DNA of 64,000 nucleotides, from assembly GCF_950023065.1 (NCBI RefSeq), contig NC_088679.1, positions 78,988,001 to 79,052,000 of the forward strand, read 5' to 3'. Below, in pieces: positions 24,301-39,300 of the stretch (positions are counted from its first letter, which is position 1; the number at the start of each line of letters is the position of its first letter). The DNA is from Planococcus citri. Its lineage: Eukaryota > Arthropoda > Insecta > Hemiptera > Pseudococcidae. The notes beneath the pieces are model-generated. The model saw only the letters and a program-made list of their open reading frames with translations, made no database searches and was not told the DNA's origin. The position numbers and the translations under genes are program-made.

Positions 24301-27300
24301 TTTTTTTTTTGATATTACTGTTTCTGGCAGGGTTACAGTGATGTCTCAGCGTGAAGATTTTTGTAACTGTTTTGTTTGGATTGAGTTCAAGTTTCCAGGA
24401 TTTTAGCCAGGAGTTAGTGGTATTAATACTTTGTTAGAGTTCGTCGATTGCACTGGAGAGATTACTACTTTGGGTGCATAAGCAGGTCGTCGTCGTCGTG
24501 GTTCCTTTTCCTTTACAGGACATTGGAAATCACATTTTTGTGGTACCCTAACAGGATGGGGCGAATGCCTATCCAACTGCGATTATTCTAGGGAATCAAC
24601 GTTGTTTTAAGCTTTCACGTAGTAGTTTCCCATTGCTTTCTACGCTATCTACAAAGTAGCTCATACATCACTAGCCAGGTTTTTACAACCCTGAGTTCCA
24701 TAATCATCACTACCTATAGTTGCTCAAACCAGTTACAGCTTTTTGATACCAGCAACAGATTGCGTGCATTTCTGTTGCCTCTGCTGTTCTGGTGCTTGGA
24801 GCTTAACATGTAATAGATGTTAAATGCACTACAATGTATACATTACACGTTGACGCCTGCGTCTCTAGAGGGATTTGAACCCACAACCTCTTGTCCAGAA
24901 AGCCGTGGCTCAACCCACTACGCCACAGAGCGGCATAAGCAGGTATCATCTGTAAATTGAAGAATTTTAGCATTTGATGAAGTTGTGATGTTGTTGCAGT
25001 AGATGTTGAAAAGCATAGGGCTTAAAACAGCTCTTTGAGGTACGCCTCTGAAGATAGGTTTAGCGTCCTAAAGTGAATCATTGATGCGAATCTGGAAGTA
25101 AGAGTCTGATAAGAACAATTTGATAATATCGAATAAGTAACGAGGTCCATGTAGAGTTGTAAGCTTATTTAATGTCGAGAAACGCTGTGACAGTGTACTG
25201 TTTATTTTCAAAACCTTGGTGGATAATTTCAGTAAGACGATGGAGTTGATGTGTTGTTGCTGTATGTTTTTGAAAGCCAAACTGAAACTGTGGCAATATT
25301 TCATGTCTGTTGGTGTGATCAGTTAAGCGCTTCAAGATGATACGCTCTAGTAATTTGGAAAGTGAAGTCAGTAGGCTGATTGGTCTATAGCTAGCAGGAG
25401 AAGTTGGATCAGGACTTTTCTTGGGATTAAAACGATGATTGCTTTTTTCCATTCTTGTGGGAAATATCCTTGTTTAAGGCAAGCATTGAAGATATCCCAG
25501 ATTATTTGAATGCAACAGATTGGCATGTTCTTGAGAAGTTGATTATTTATGTTATCCATGCCAGGTGATTTTTTAGTTTTTAGTTTTTTAATTTGAAACA
25601 CAAGTTCGGAGACATTGGTGAATTTGTAATGTAAACACTGTGATGTTGCTGATTGGTTCACATGGTTGATGTCTTGAGTAAAAAATCTACTCTTTATCCC
25701 CGCTCCCCCTCCCCGTCACCTGATTGCACGTGTAATTCATTTTTCAGTGGTCTGGAAAATTGGAGAAATTGATCTGAAAAACCTGGAAAAGTCAGGGAAA
25801 ATCATGAAAGAGTCACAAAGATGTAAATCCGAGTTTATATTATTCAGGTGCTGAATTTCATAGCCACCCTACTTGGACATTTTCTTTCAAAAACAGGGAA
25901 ATCCAATAATCCGTTGGAGGGTCCAGAACGGTTCAAAACCAACGCTAATCGACTCATCAGATCGAAAATAGGGTGCAAACTAAATTTTAGTCTTTCGTGT
26001 CAATTTGATCAAATTTTGATTTTTTTAAAAGCCGAATGTAAATTTTTGAAAAATGAATTTCACTACCTAAAATTTCTTCGGTGCTGTATTTCTGGATTCT
26101 CTTTCAATTCTGGTTTGTCCGGTTTAAAAATGTTTACATAGGTAGGGGACCCTGCCCTAAGACGGCACAATTTTTTTTCCGAAGCCTGGTGCTCCTAAAG
26201 TATCCAACCAAAATGGACAAAAATTTGATGGAAGGTCCCTCAGACTATCTACTACTTACCATCAGAAACGTAAAACTTTTGGTTTCAAACTTTTGTCTCA
26301 ATCGAATGAATTGTAAATAAGTTCAAATGCGCCGATGGCGCAAATCCAATTTCAATGTAAAACTTGTAACTATATCGATTGAATTTGATTGAAATTATTA
26401 TGTTGAATACATTAGGATCCCTAATTTACCCCCAATTTTTTGTTTCAGGCTGTTAGAAGTTTTTTTAGTGATTTGGCTGACAATTCTGTTTTTTTCAATA
26501 TTTTCACAATAATACCTTTTTATGAAATATTTTGAACAGAAACATGTAACATTAGGCACACTATATACACTACTACACGATTCACCTAAATCTACCCATT
26601 TTTGTTGCTGAGAAGCTCCGGCTTTTGCGGCTGCGCCATCATAGGACTGGTTATACAAATTCAAATTTCAGTCAATTTATGAATGAACATGAACTCTAAT
26701 GAAAAAACTGAGTAGCGCATTAGAAAGTAGATGAAATTTCGCACATTATAAGATACTTTCAGTCACTTTTAGAAATGAAACCAATTTGAAAGAGCTTCCA
26801 CCAAAAATTTGAAATGATCGAATTTTTAAGCAAAAAAACAAAAATACATTCTCAAGAAAGCAAGGTAATTGTTCACGCGGATATGACTACAGTAAAAAGT
26901 CAAGAATGTGAAGCACAAAGACAGTATGCAGTTGGTTTTTACATCAGCGTTGCCAGATGCCAGAAATTTGAATTGCGCCGTCTTAGGAACTGCCCCGTCA
27001 TAGGGCAGGGTCCCCTACCTACTTTTTTTTGAAAATTTGACCGATGAAAAATTTATTTCTGAACTGACACTCGTGGAATTTTGCACCAAGTACCTAAAAT
27101 GATTCAGCATTCAGAGCGTATCTAATAAGCATGGTGCAAAGTTACAAATGCCAAAGTTGATTTTTGGCTCTTTCAGAGTAAGTATCTAATTCGAAGTTTC
27201 TAGAGAAGATGGAAAAATCCCTGGAGGCTCCAAAAATGGTGTAGCACTGGTAATTGTCTAAAGTGGAAAGCTCAGAGCTATTCTTTTTGAGACACCTTAA

Positions 27301-30300
27301 AGTACCCTGCAGCAGGGCCCATGCTTGATCTTGCTCCACCTGCCTGGATTCCACCCTATGGTTATTTTGGCGAATCAAGATTCAATTTCTTTCAAAAAAC
27401 AGCTTCTTGCATTGCTGTATTTTAAGGGAAAACTTTTTTTGGGGTCTCCGAGATCTGAAAGGTGGGTGGACAAATTTGAATTTTTATTATTGCGCCAAGA
27501 GTATAAATTTCAAGAGTAGGCATGTAAATATTGAAAGTTGCATTCTTGAGAGGATTCTCCCCGAGTTGTGAAGGGTTGAACAAAACCCTAACATCTTTAC
27601 ACATTGTGTACATAAGTCAAGATGTGTTGAGCATGATACATATATGTATAGTCGTAGGTAAACGAACGATTGTAGGTACGTACATTGGCAATTACAGAGT
27701 TGATGGGTGGTAAATAAGGATGGTATTAGGGTACGTGCGTGTGTAATTGCGTATAAAACGTGGTCGAAGTAGAAACGATCAAGTTGAAATTTAGACGCGA
27801 TATAACTTTTACTTTCTTCAGCTTCGACCATCAAACGACGAATAAAAAATCAATAAGTTTTTATAGCGGCGCTTAGCTTATAGTATACCATAGTACCATA
27901 TATGTGTACCATATATACACACTATAGTGTAGGTAGGTATTCTAGTAGAGATATATGTATCGTATCGTCGTCGTATACATATACTACATGTATGGTATAT
28001 TGCGTACTATAGTACATGGATATAGGAGCGCGAGCGAACCCAACGAAAGAGCCATATATGCTCGTATATGCTGCGAAAGGGAGATACAATATAGTACGTA
28101 TTACTCGTTTGCAGCCGCGGTTACTTTACTCATCCCGTTTCTTAGCAACCCTTATAGCAATATGTAATTTTTTTCCTCTATCGCCATCTCCGTCTCTGTC
28201 TTTTTTTTTCCACGTCTCTTTCTTTTTGTATGAATCATACAAAATGAAATAGCGGCGTATACGATACGTTGATTACTTTTGCTCGACATCGTCAAAAATC
28301 AGCCGCTTCGTTGATCCAATAAAAGCTTAGGCCATGATTACCATTACTGTGTACCCTCTTCTCATCGACTTCGACTCTCTACGTTACGTTACGTTATGCG
28401 ATGTCGATGCGAATTGTGGCTGCATCCCTTCCTTACTCGCTCTCTCTTTTTCTCATTTAAATATATTTAGTTGATCATTTTGTATTAGGGTGAAACTTAA
28501 TGCAGAAGCGTTTTCTCTCGTTACGATGATTGGTTAATATTGACCGAAGGTTTAAAAATACTTACTCGTACTGCACGCGACCGAAATACAAACGTACTTA
28601 CTCGTACGATGTAGGTTGCAACGATGCGCGATGGATGATGTCGACGATGAGTCGACGAATAATTCATAAATCCGATGAGGCGATGAGATTTATCGCGTAT
28701 GTGTATCGAAACCGAAAGTACGCGACTATTTGTCAAACGAGAGTATAGTTTATCTATAGCTAGAGTGAGGGTAGGTGTGAGAAAAGAGTTTTCCATCGTA
28801 TATGGCAATGCATGGTTAAATGCCATCGTCACTCTTTTTAGGGAGTTGTACAAACGTCGAGCATGTTTATCTGCGATGCTCTCGAGTTTGGAGTTGCTTC
28901 ATCGCTGCTGCTGTATCGTCGTCGTCGTAGTCATCGTTGCTGTTTGTTTGTTGCTGGTGTTATTGATATAATTTATTCGAAAATTTGTGTCGACACGTGA
29001 AGAAGAAGCCCATTAATCTGAATATTGCGTACAGATCGAATAAGCGAGGGTGTACTGGCGTACAACTTTTGGTCGGATGGTGGTTGTTAAAACGTTAAAA
29101 CGTCGTTTGCAGACGAATACTGTACGATTTTCGTATACTATACGGCTACGTTGCCATTTCTCACAATGAACCCATATACCACCAGCAGCACGAATTTAGT
29201 ATGTGTAATACCATTGTTGCCTGCCTGCCTGCCTGCCTTTGCGTATCCGCCAATTTATTCTCTTTCTCGTGCTACGAAAACCTCAACGTACTGGCATCAG
29301 TGGCATCGCTATGTCCTACATTTTGTTTCTATTCGCTTGTTACTTTGTAGGAATTTACTGTTGTATAGCGAGCATTTCATATTTGCTTACGTTTACGACC
29401 CATATATACTAATGGAACTAACAAAGGGAGCCTTTTGAGCTAGCAATTTACAATTTGATCATTTTGAACGAAATCAAGCTAAATCGAAATAGCATATCCT
29501 ATAACCCTCTTGATCAAAATTTCAAGGGCTCGAGTTCATTTTTGGATTTTTTGGCGAAATTTTAAAGATTTTTAAAACCTTGTAGTGGGAGAAAAATACA
29601 CGCAGTTCTCCCACTTATGTGGGAGAAAAATATTTTTATCCGTCACCTACACTGGGAGTTTACATACGAAAAGTTCAGTCACCTTGATGGGAGAAAATTT
29701 TCCTGTCTCCTAATTGGGAGGAAAATTCTCATTCGCCATAGCAGAATATTTTTCTACCCCCTAAGCGACAGATTTTCGATCATTTTAGTGACCAATTATG
29801 ACGTCAGTGACCAAGCCACGACAATTTAAACTTCCTACTCAGTGGTGGTGGCGCTTACGTCCAATTATAATCAAGAAATTATCGAACATAGCCGATTATA
29901 CTCGATTACATCATCGTTTTTTAGGTGGTGGCGCCAAGCTGTCCACCACTCTCGCAATAATAACCAATAGAAAACCAGTTCAACACGAATATCGCTGAGT
30001 ATAATCAAACATGACGTAATTCTAGCGCCAGCTGCGAAAGATAGCGCCGCTAGAAGCGTTGAGCGCGTGTGCCACTGACTGCATATGTTCCCCCGCCCGA
30101 TTTCTCGTAAAAAGCGCAGTTATAAAAGCTCTGATCCGAGACAATTTAGGCAGGACTGCAGACATCGACGCCGCCAAGTATAGTTCCAACTTTACTTCCA
30201 TCTCTGTGAATGGGCTGGAGCCCATTCGCCAGAAGAGACCAATAAATCCATCTTTAGCTCAATATTTCCAACTGTAGTTCCTAATGTTTCCAGCTTTAGC

Positions 30301-33300
30301 TTCCTTCAGTTCGTGATTTATTGGACTTTGATGAATTTTGGCATTTGCAGCCTCGGACTTTGTCATCATCTGCGATGACATCGTTTCTCAAGTGAAGTCC
30401 CTATGGGTCAATTAGTGAATCTTCAGCTGTCTCGGATCACTCTTTGAAATGCACAGAGATAGGTTTTAATAACAAGTTGCCTTGGTTCACATTCCAACTT
30501 TAGATTTAAGTTTCAAGACCTTGGCTCACATTGTCTTTCTTTATTTTCTTTTTTGTTTGAAAATGACGTATCGCTCAGGACGTGCATTTTAGTTTTAAGT
30601 GTACAGACGCATCGCTCAGGGTGTCTTCCTTTCTTTTTCTTTTTTTAATATTTATTTTCCTTTTTGTTACTCCTAGTTTAAGTATTCCCAAAATTCCCCG
30701 GGTTTGTGATCCTTTTTATTTGTCTTTGTTTTATCCCTCAAGTATAAGAATAAATGTCCTAAATGTGAATTTGTCTTGGACTTTTATTCAACTTTCGTGA
30801 CTTTGAGAATTCAATGAATATTTCCAACTTTACCATAAATATAATATCATTCCGTCGAAAGTTCAATCATATCTTAGCTCAAGCTTCAATTAATCCAACT
30901 TTAAACCCCACGTATTATAAATATGTAAATATTGGGGAGGGAACCCATTTTACATCCGCGATTCATCCGATCCTGAGATCTCGATGAGCTAGTTATAGAA
31001 TCGCGAGAGATATCAATTTTGACATCACCAATATTTCCAACAGAACGAGAGTGCATGAATCCGATATCCAGATGGCCGATGAGGATTTGAATTAGTCTAT
31101 ATTTTCTTATCTTCAAAGAAATCAAGATTCAAAAATTTCCATTTTTGAATACTTGGTGAAAAATCAAAAACTTCAAAATGAAAAATACAATTTTTTATTT
31201 TATGGTAGTTTTTGGGTTTTTCCAAATATTTCTCCCTCCACAACCTCTTGACCAAAATTTCAAGGGCTCGAGTTCATTTTTGGATTTTTTGGCAAAATTT
31301 TAAAAATTTTGAAAATATAAAAAAACAGCATTTTTATAGGCAATTTTTAAACTTTTTTATAGAATCGAATTTTTTTGAGCAAAGTGAACCAATGTAAATT
31401 CGTAAGTAATTACTTCAAATCAACTCCTACATATCAACAACTATCAGCGCTATGCCATTTCTGGAGCCTCCAGGGATTTTTCTATTTTCTCCAGAAATGA
31501 ACTTTGGCATCTATAACTTTGAAATGTGGTTATTAGGTGCTCTCTGAATCGTTCTACACATAGGTGATTGGTGCAAAATTCTTAGAGTGTCAATTCGAAA
31601 GTCACTTTTTCATCAGTTTGTAAATTTCATAAAAAAGAGGAAAAATGAAATTTTTGGCACTGAAATTATTTTTGACTTTTTTTGTGTTTTTAAAACTTCA
31701 AATTTGGCTGATTTTTCATGAAAAAAAAAATCAAAATCTGATCAAATTGACATGTAAGGCTGAAATTCAGTTTGCGTTCTATTTTCGATTTAACGAGTCT
31801 ATTCGCGATGGTTTCGAACCGTTCTGGAGCCTCCAGCGTTTTTTGGGATTCTCCGGTTTAAAAAAAAATTGTAAGTAGAGTGATTAACTGATTATGAAAT
31901 TCAGCACCTGAACATAATCTCGGATTTACCATCTTTGTGACTCTTTCGCTCTTTCGATATATTTAGACTGATATTTTCAAAGTATTTTTGTGTCGGTTCA
32001 ATCCAAAATTCCCACTAGTGACTATTTTTGTAAAAAATCTTCAGGAATTATTTTTGGAAAACGAAATGGAAAAAAAATCATCGTTCGTGAATGCAGCATC
32101 CAAAAAAGGCTGAACATTTGGTTAGTACCCTATTTTTGAACCATTTCGAAGCCTCCAGCGGATTTTGATTTTTCAGTTTTTTCAAAAATAATCATTGGAG
32201 AAAGTACTTTGAAATTAATTTTTCGATTTTTGGCGAATTTTTGAATATTCCAAATTTGGCCATTTTCTCACGAAAAAAAAACAAACAAAATTTGATCAAA
32301 TTGGCCAAAAAGGCTGAAATTTGGTTTGCGACTTATTTTCGACCTACCGAATTGATTGGTGATTATTTCTAACCGTTCTGGGGCCTAGATTTTCGGGTTT
32401 CCCAGTTGAAAAAAAAAATTGTAAAAACCGGAAAACCATCATTCGTGAATGTATTTACGGAAAAAGCTGAAATTTGCTTAGTAGGTGTCTTATTTTCGAT
32501 CTCTCGATTTAATAGGGAATGATTTCAAACTACTTTGATGCCCCTATCGAATTTCGATTTTTCAGGTTTTCCAAAAGTAACCCGCTGGAAAAACTTTTGA
32601 ATTTGAACAAGCATAACAATTTCCCGAAGAAATGTGCCTAAATTAATCGAAAAGGTCACAAAGATGAGAAATTTGAGTTTATAGGTGCCGAATTTCATTT
32701 TGGCCTCATTTGCAGCGTTTTTTTCGAAAATTGAGAAATCCAAAAGTCTGCTGGAGGTTCTGGAACGGTTCAAAACCATCATCAATCGAATCGCGAGGTT
32801 GAAAGTAGGGTACAAACTAAATCTCAGCCTTTTATTTCGATTTGATGAAATTTTCATTTTTTTTCACGAGAAATTAGCCAAATTTAAATTTTTTAAAATT
32901 CGCCTAAAATTGAAAAATGAATTCCAGCAACTGAAATTTTTGCAGGCGATGTATTTTGGGGGTTTCTTTTGATTTTCTGGGTCCGGTTCAACTATATTTT
33001 TGTTTCAGTGGGATACTTCTTAGGCCATTTAGGGTAGAATTGGATAAAATCAAGAAAAATTTGATTCGATTCACGAGTCACGAATTAGTGCTCAAAAAAA
33101 AATTAATAGTATTTTCTCCAGCTGTTTCGAACAGTTCTGGAGCTTCCATCGCTGGAGAAAATTTCGAAATTGAACCAGTACAAAATGACTTTGAAAAGGT
33201 GTGGCATAAATTAATTAAAAGAGCCACAAAGATAGTGAATCCGATTTTTATGAGTTCTGAATTTCATTTTCTCTGTACTTGCAGCGTTCTGGAGCCTCCA

Positions 33301-36300
33301 GCAGATTTTTAAAAGTTGAAATTTTCACAAAATTTTACCTAATTGAGTTGAAAATTCCAAAGTTCAATGTCTGTATATCCTGATTTCAACATGGAGAGTC
33401 GATCGAAGGTGGTTTCAAGCCGTTATACAAACTCCAGCCACATTTTGGAGATTCCAGTTTTCGAAAAAACGTCTGAAAATTTCTACAAAATGATGTGTAT
33501 TGGACAAATGGGTCTTTAACAATCTCCAATCACGTTTATACTGTACTAGCAAAAGTTAATCTGGACACTTTTTCGTGGCGCTTTTTGAAAATCTTGGTAT
33601 GTTGAAATTAGGGTGTAAAGTAAATTTCAACTTTCCACCTCCAAATGGGTGAATTTAGCTTTCAAAAATCTACTGGAGGCTCCAGAACTGCTCAAAACGC
33701 TTCGAAAACGTTTCGAATCGTTGTGAGGAAAGGAGCAGGGATGATTTCAAAAATAGGAAACACACTGAATTTCAGCTTTCCTAGGTTAATTAGGTAAATG
33801 TTGATTTTTCCTTCTTTTTGACCCAACGATTTTCGAAAATTCATCAAAAATAGAAAAATTTAAAATTTTTTGACACAACAGAAAATCAGAGGCACCTCTT
33901 GAGGTATTATCCTCAATCTTAAATCACCTGATCCCTTTGAATTATTCTTTTCTTTACATTCTTACTCGCATCTCCTTCAAAAAAAAAAAAACATGTTCTT
34001 TGTATGTAAATTTTTTGAGCTCTACGAGAACCCCCCCCCTCCCCCCAAAATTATAAAATTTAGACTTAAAGTAAAAAGAAAAGTATAGATGTCTCATTTT
34101 ACTTATTCCAAAATATAAGTATTCTTAATTTAGGGTTAACGCCTCAACAGACGCAGCTACGAGATTATTCACGCTTGATAACATAGCACTCTTGAAAAAT
34201 GAACCAACCACTTCCACGACGAGTTCCATTTCATCGATTTTTTGAAGGGAAAAAAAGTCCATTTGATATTAAATTTCAATAGGCTACCTCAAGTCGCACA
34301 CACGTCTATTTGCAGAAACAAGTGTTTCGACGTTGTGGAGAAAACACTCGGCAACTTTGAACTTAATTATACGGAGCTTTAGTAAAAAAAAGCTAAAAAA
34401 ACACACACACCTTCCTTTTTTCCCCATTATCGATACCTATCGAACTTCGCCAGGACACACAATTTCGGTAACGAAGGCGAGTAGTAGTCGCTGATAGAGG
34501 GTACTGCAACCTTTAATGGACTGTGTCGCCTCAATGAGCAAGAAAAGCAATTTAGCTGCGCACTCAGCCAAACTAAAACACCTCGAAAAAATCTTTCCAA
34601 CGTAGTGAAGTGACAAATGTGACAAATTGATAGTTTACAACCTCTGCCCGCCCCTCTTAAAAAGGCCCAATGTAAATAATCGCTATTACACGTATATATA
34701 TAAGGGACGGTTTCAATCCATTCATCGGCCATTAAACTAACAATCCATCATTCGAGCAAGTGCAAAATAACTTTTTTCCACAATAATCAACTGTGTACCT
34801 GCAGATACATATAGGCCTAAAAGCCGTTTTAAAGTCGAGTTATACTCTGTTGTTTCGAAGGACGACATATCATTCAATTATCTCTGATAATTTCAGCCTA
34901 TTAACCTAAAGGGGTTTTTTACATGACGTCGTTTGAATGAAAATAAAACTGTGGATGATGGGCGATTGTTTCTAAACCATTTGCATTTGTATTTTTTTCA
35001 TTTTAAAAAACGGTTGACTGTAATTGAGTGGGGAAGGAGTGCAGCAGGGTGCATAATAGGGTGACCACTGATTAGAGATGATAAAAGTGCACACTACGCG
35101 GGGTGCCTGGTTAATACAAAAATATTAGATGAACATGCTGCCTATTTGTAAAATTGTAAAGTCAATCGATATTTGAAAAATAAAGTTATAATTTCAATCA
35201 AATTTTTGATCACAGGAAATGAAATGATTTTTGATGAATTTTTGAAAATCAAAATTCAGCCAAAAATGATGAAAAAATCAAAATTTGACTAGATTGACCT
35301 AGAAAGCTGAAATTTTGTCCTTACATCCCTATTTTCAACCCTTCCTCCTCCTAATTTCAAGTTTCAACATACTGAGCCGATTGGAGTTGGTTTGAAGTTG
35401 TACTGAAGCCTCTAGTCGTATTTTAGAGATTCCAGTTTGAAAAAAAAAACGTCTTCAAGAACTTTTCATCAAAAACGTTTTTATGCATTGCCTGCGCTTT
35501 CTTATACACAAACAACACGATAATTACTCGAGCACTGAAAACCTGACTCATTTTTTTTGTCAATCCGAAGAATAATTCAAGATGACCGTCGGGTATTTAA
35601 AGTTACAAACTTTATTGCGATGGAGCATTAAGTCACTGTCATAGATAATGGATATAAATCGATAGATCGAGGTTACACTACAAGAATAAAGGGACAGGGT
35701 AACATTATAGGGTCGAAGTAAGCTTCATTCTATACGGCTTTCTGCAGTAGTTAAGCTGCAGGCTATCTTCTCTGTAGCCTAAACACGCTTTTGTGGACGT
35801 ATGTTTGTGTTTTATCTCCGCAAAATGCTACAACATCGTAAGTCATAGTCACAGTAGGTACGAATAATCCGCAAAATGTATCAAGACACCGGTACAAGCG
35901 AAGGCTATAAAACCACCATCAAAGGTGGACAGACGGTACTGGTTCTCTGTTTATTTATACCCTATACTATTCGGTGCAAATGCATTATACGTGCTTACGA
36001 ATTGCAAGTTTGAATTTGATTCAGAGGGGATTAGGTCAAATTATGAAGATGCGGACACTCGAACAGAACAACCATAAGATAGAACATCAATGAACGTATA
36101 CTCGGTTACTTTTTGAGTTACCTAGTTACCAAACTTACTAAAAATAAATGATGTTGATTACTTTTTCAAAACTTTTGTTTTCTCAAAGTACTTTTTTTTT
36201 TTTTTTTTACAAATGTTCAAAAATTAAATTTTTTTGTACACAGCTCTATCTTTTGCAAGAATTGTGAAAGTCTCGCTTTCTCTGTCAAAAATATCAAAAA

Positions 36301-39300
36301 ATCTCTATTCAGTCAAAATTGTCAAATGGTTTCATTTATTACTGAAAATTGTCGAGTTTTCCCAAACAAATTCCAAAAAGCCTTGAATTTTTTTTCTGGA
36401 AAGTTCCCAAAAGTCTCGCTTTTTCACGAGAAATTCCAAAAATTCTCGCTTTTTAACCAAAATACAGTGAAAAGTTTGTCCTGATATTTGCTGAAATTGC
36501 CAGTCTTGCTTTTTGGCAAAAATTGTCAGAAAAATTACTATGAGTTTTTTGAAGAAAAAAAAAAACTTTGAAAAGTCTTGCTTTTTTCAAAAATGTTTAA
36601 AAATCCAACTTTTTAACAATTTTGAAAGATCTCGCTTTTTTACGTAAAATTGCCATAAACTCGCTTTCTTAAACTAAATATTACAAAATAGTTTCGCTTT
36701 TCGAAAATAGTTGCGAATAAATACTTCAAATTTTTCTGCCAATAATTCTCAAAAACTGCTTCGTCGCATTGAAATTGTCAAATTTTTGCTTTTTTTTTTG
36801 TCAAACTTTTTAGCAATTTGAAAGATCTCGCTTTTTGTAAAATTGCCAAAAAGTCCCGCTTTCTTAACCTAAAATCGCAGAATAGTTTCGCTTTTTGAAA
36901 ATAGTTGCGAATAAATACTTCTAATTAATTTTCTGCCAATAATTCCTAAAAATTGCTGCGTCGTGTTGAAATTGCCAAATTTTTGCTTTTTGACATAAAT
37001 TCTTGCTTTTTAAAAAAAATTGCTGAAGGTTTTCACTTTTTTTTCAAAAATTAGCCTATCCAAATTTAAAAAGCTAGCGTTTTTTGTCAAAAGTTGCCAA
37101 AAATTATCACTTTTTTGCCAATAGTTTTCAAAAAGTGCTGCTTTTTGCTAATTGTCAGAATCTTGCTTCTTGTCAAAAATTCTCGTTTTTTAACAATATT
37201 ACTAAAAGTTTCGTTTTTTTAATAAGTTGTGCAAAAATCTCCCTTTTTTTGGCCAGAAATTTTCGAAAAGCCCTCCTTTTTGTTAAAATTGTCAAAGTAT
37301 CGTTCTTTTGCCAGAAGCTGCAAAAATCTTCACTTTGATGCCAAAAGTTGTCAAAAAGTCTGGCTTTCTCATCAAAATGTTTTGAAATAGCTCAACTTTT
37401 TAAAATAAAAAAAAAATACATAAAAAAAATGAAACATTTCAATTCATATATTTTTTTTTTCATATTGCAATGTTTTGCTCACGTTTTGAAACTTTTTTTT
37501 GGTTACCGTGTAGTTACTTTTTCGATCCTTGTTGGTTACTGAAGTTACGATTTTTTTTGAAAAAAATTAAGTACATACGAGCCCTGATTTTTATCACATT
37601 TACAATTGAATCGGTGGGTGCAGAAAGGGACCAAGTCACATTTTTGGAAATTTTTTTTTTCACGGATATAGGGGTTTCAAAGTATGGCGGATCGACTGGT
37701 GATGTCAGATTTCCGCAAAACTGCCGGGAAAGTTGTATTTGGGCGCAGAAAAAGGGCGGATCCGCATTTATGACTTTTTTGTAAAATTTTTTAAATTCCT
37801 TGAAAAATAACTAACATTTTTGAGAAGACCATTTTTTGAAATTTAAGTTAATCTCTGAACTGAAAAATGATGAAAAAATTAACAACTTCGGCAAAAAGTC
37901 TTAGAACTCAAGGGGTTTTTGGTCAATTTAAACGAGATGACAGTCTAAATGATGTACTTAGATGTAGAATCAAGCCCCATTCGTGCCCGAGCAATTTCAA
38001 AAGAAATTTTGTCGATTGGGTGCAGAAAGGGTCTAAGTCCCATTTGTTTAGGCAGCAACAGCGCCGGCGCACGTGAATATTTTTTTTTCTAAACAGTGCT
38101 AAAAATTGTGTCTTGGGGTCCTCTTTCAATGACCTTAAGCATGTTTACCAAAAATTTTTGATTTTCAAATAAATCAGTTTTTTGTTATTCCTGAAAAGTG
38201 CGAAAATGGACTTGGCCCCTTTCTACACCCACCGATTCAATTATAACAAAAGGGGGAGAGAGGTACAAAGCCCCGAAATTTTGGACAAAACGTAAAAAAA
38301 TGCCCAATATCGTGTGACATATCGTTTCGCAGGTTTTCAAAGGCGCTGAATCCGAATATCCGCTCAATTTTTGAATTTAGCCTTTTCAACGCCCCTTCCT
38401 TTAGCCCCAAATATCCTAAAAATTGGAAAAATCATGTGACACATCGTTTATTAGGTTTTTGGGGGCGCTGAAAACGAATATCAACTTATTTTTTCGATTC
38501 TACTTCTCCTACGCTCTTATTGGCTTCTGAATGGTGAGAGTTGAATCAAAAATCTCAAAAAGTTCACGATCGCAAATATTATTAAAATTTCTGTTTTCTG
38601 GATTTTTTGAAGTTTTCAAATCGAAGCTCGAAATTTGGCAAGATTGTGAAAATTAAGCTTTCAAAATTTCAACTCAACTTTGAATTTTTCAAATGGCTCG
38701 AGCGAAACAAGGGCGAAAGTTTTTGAAAATTCGATTTCCAGAGGTCTAAAAACAATGCTTTTTAGGAAGTTGATGTTGAAAAAAAAAAACAGGCCCAAGT
38801 ATAGAGGAGAACTGGAGAAGGTACAATTATTATGGACCCAGGTACAAATATGGACCCCCCCATGGTTTAGTGTACAACCACTAGCGCTACGGTCATGCTG
38901 GGTACTAAAAATTATACTAGTAGTGTAGTATCGATGATCCATGTACTTATTTCGGATCCATGCAAACTTGGGTGTCTCTCATCAGCAATTGTTTTTTTTG
39001 CGCATTATTTTCTTCACAATGGAAAATTTTACAAGTTTTTCATTCGGTAATTCATCAACTTCAAATAAAGTTTGGAAAAAAAATTATTAGCGAAGTAAGT
39101 AGCTTACAATGTGTACTTTCAAAATATACTTTCATATTTGTCTGTACTTCAACTGATTTTCATAATTTTTTTCATTTCTCATAAACTGCGCCGATTTTTT
39201 TCATGGGTATAAAAGATAAATATGGACCCCTAAATTTTTTTACCTAATTTTGATTCAATATTTTTTAGAATGTCAAGAAAAGTGTTATTAACAAAGAAGA

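Noticed and set aside
24860..24932. tRNA gene on the minus strand
   Set aside because: Boxes A and B are present but the cloverleaf is poor and it is the head of a SINE bounded by a target duplication.
30085..30790. Solo LTR (TATAAAAGC box then AATAAA)
   Set aside because: No TG...CA ends, no target duplication and no second copy could be found.
35585..36010. Minus-strand LTR suggested by AATAAAGTTTGTAAC
   Set aside because: Only the polyadenylation-like phrase supports it; no ends found.
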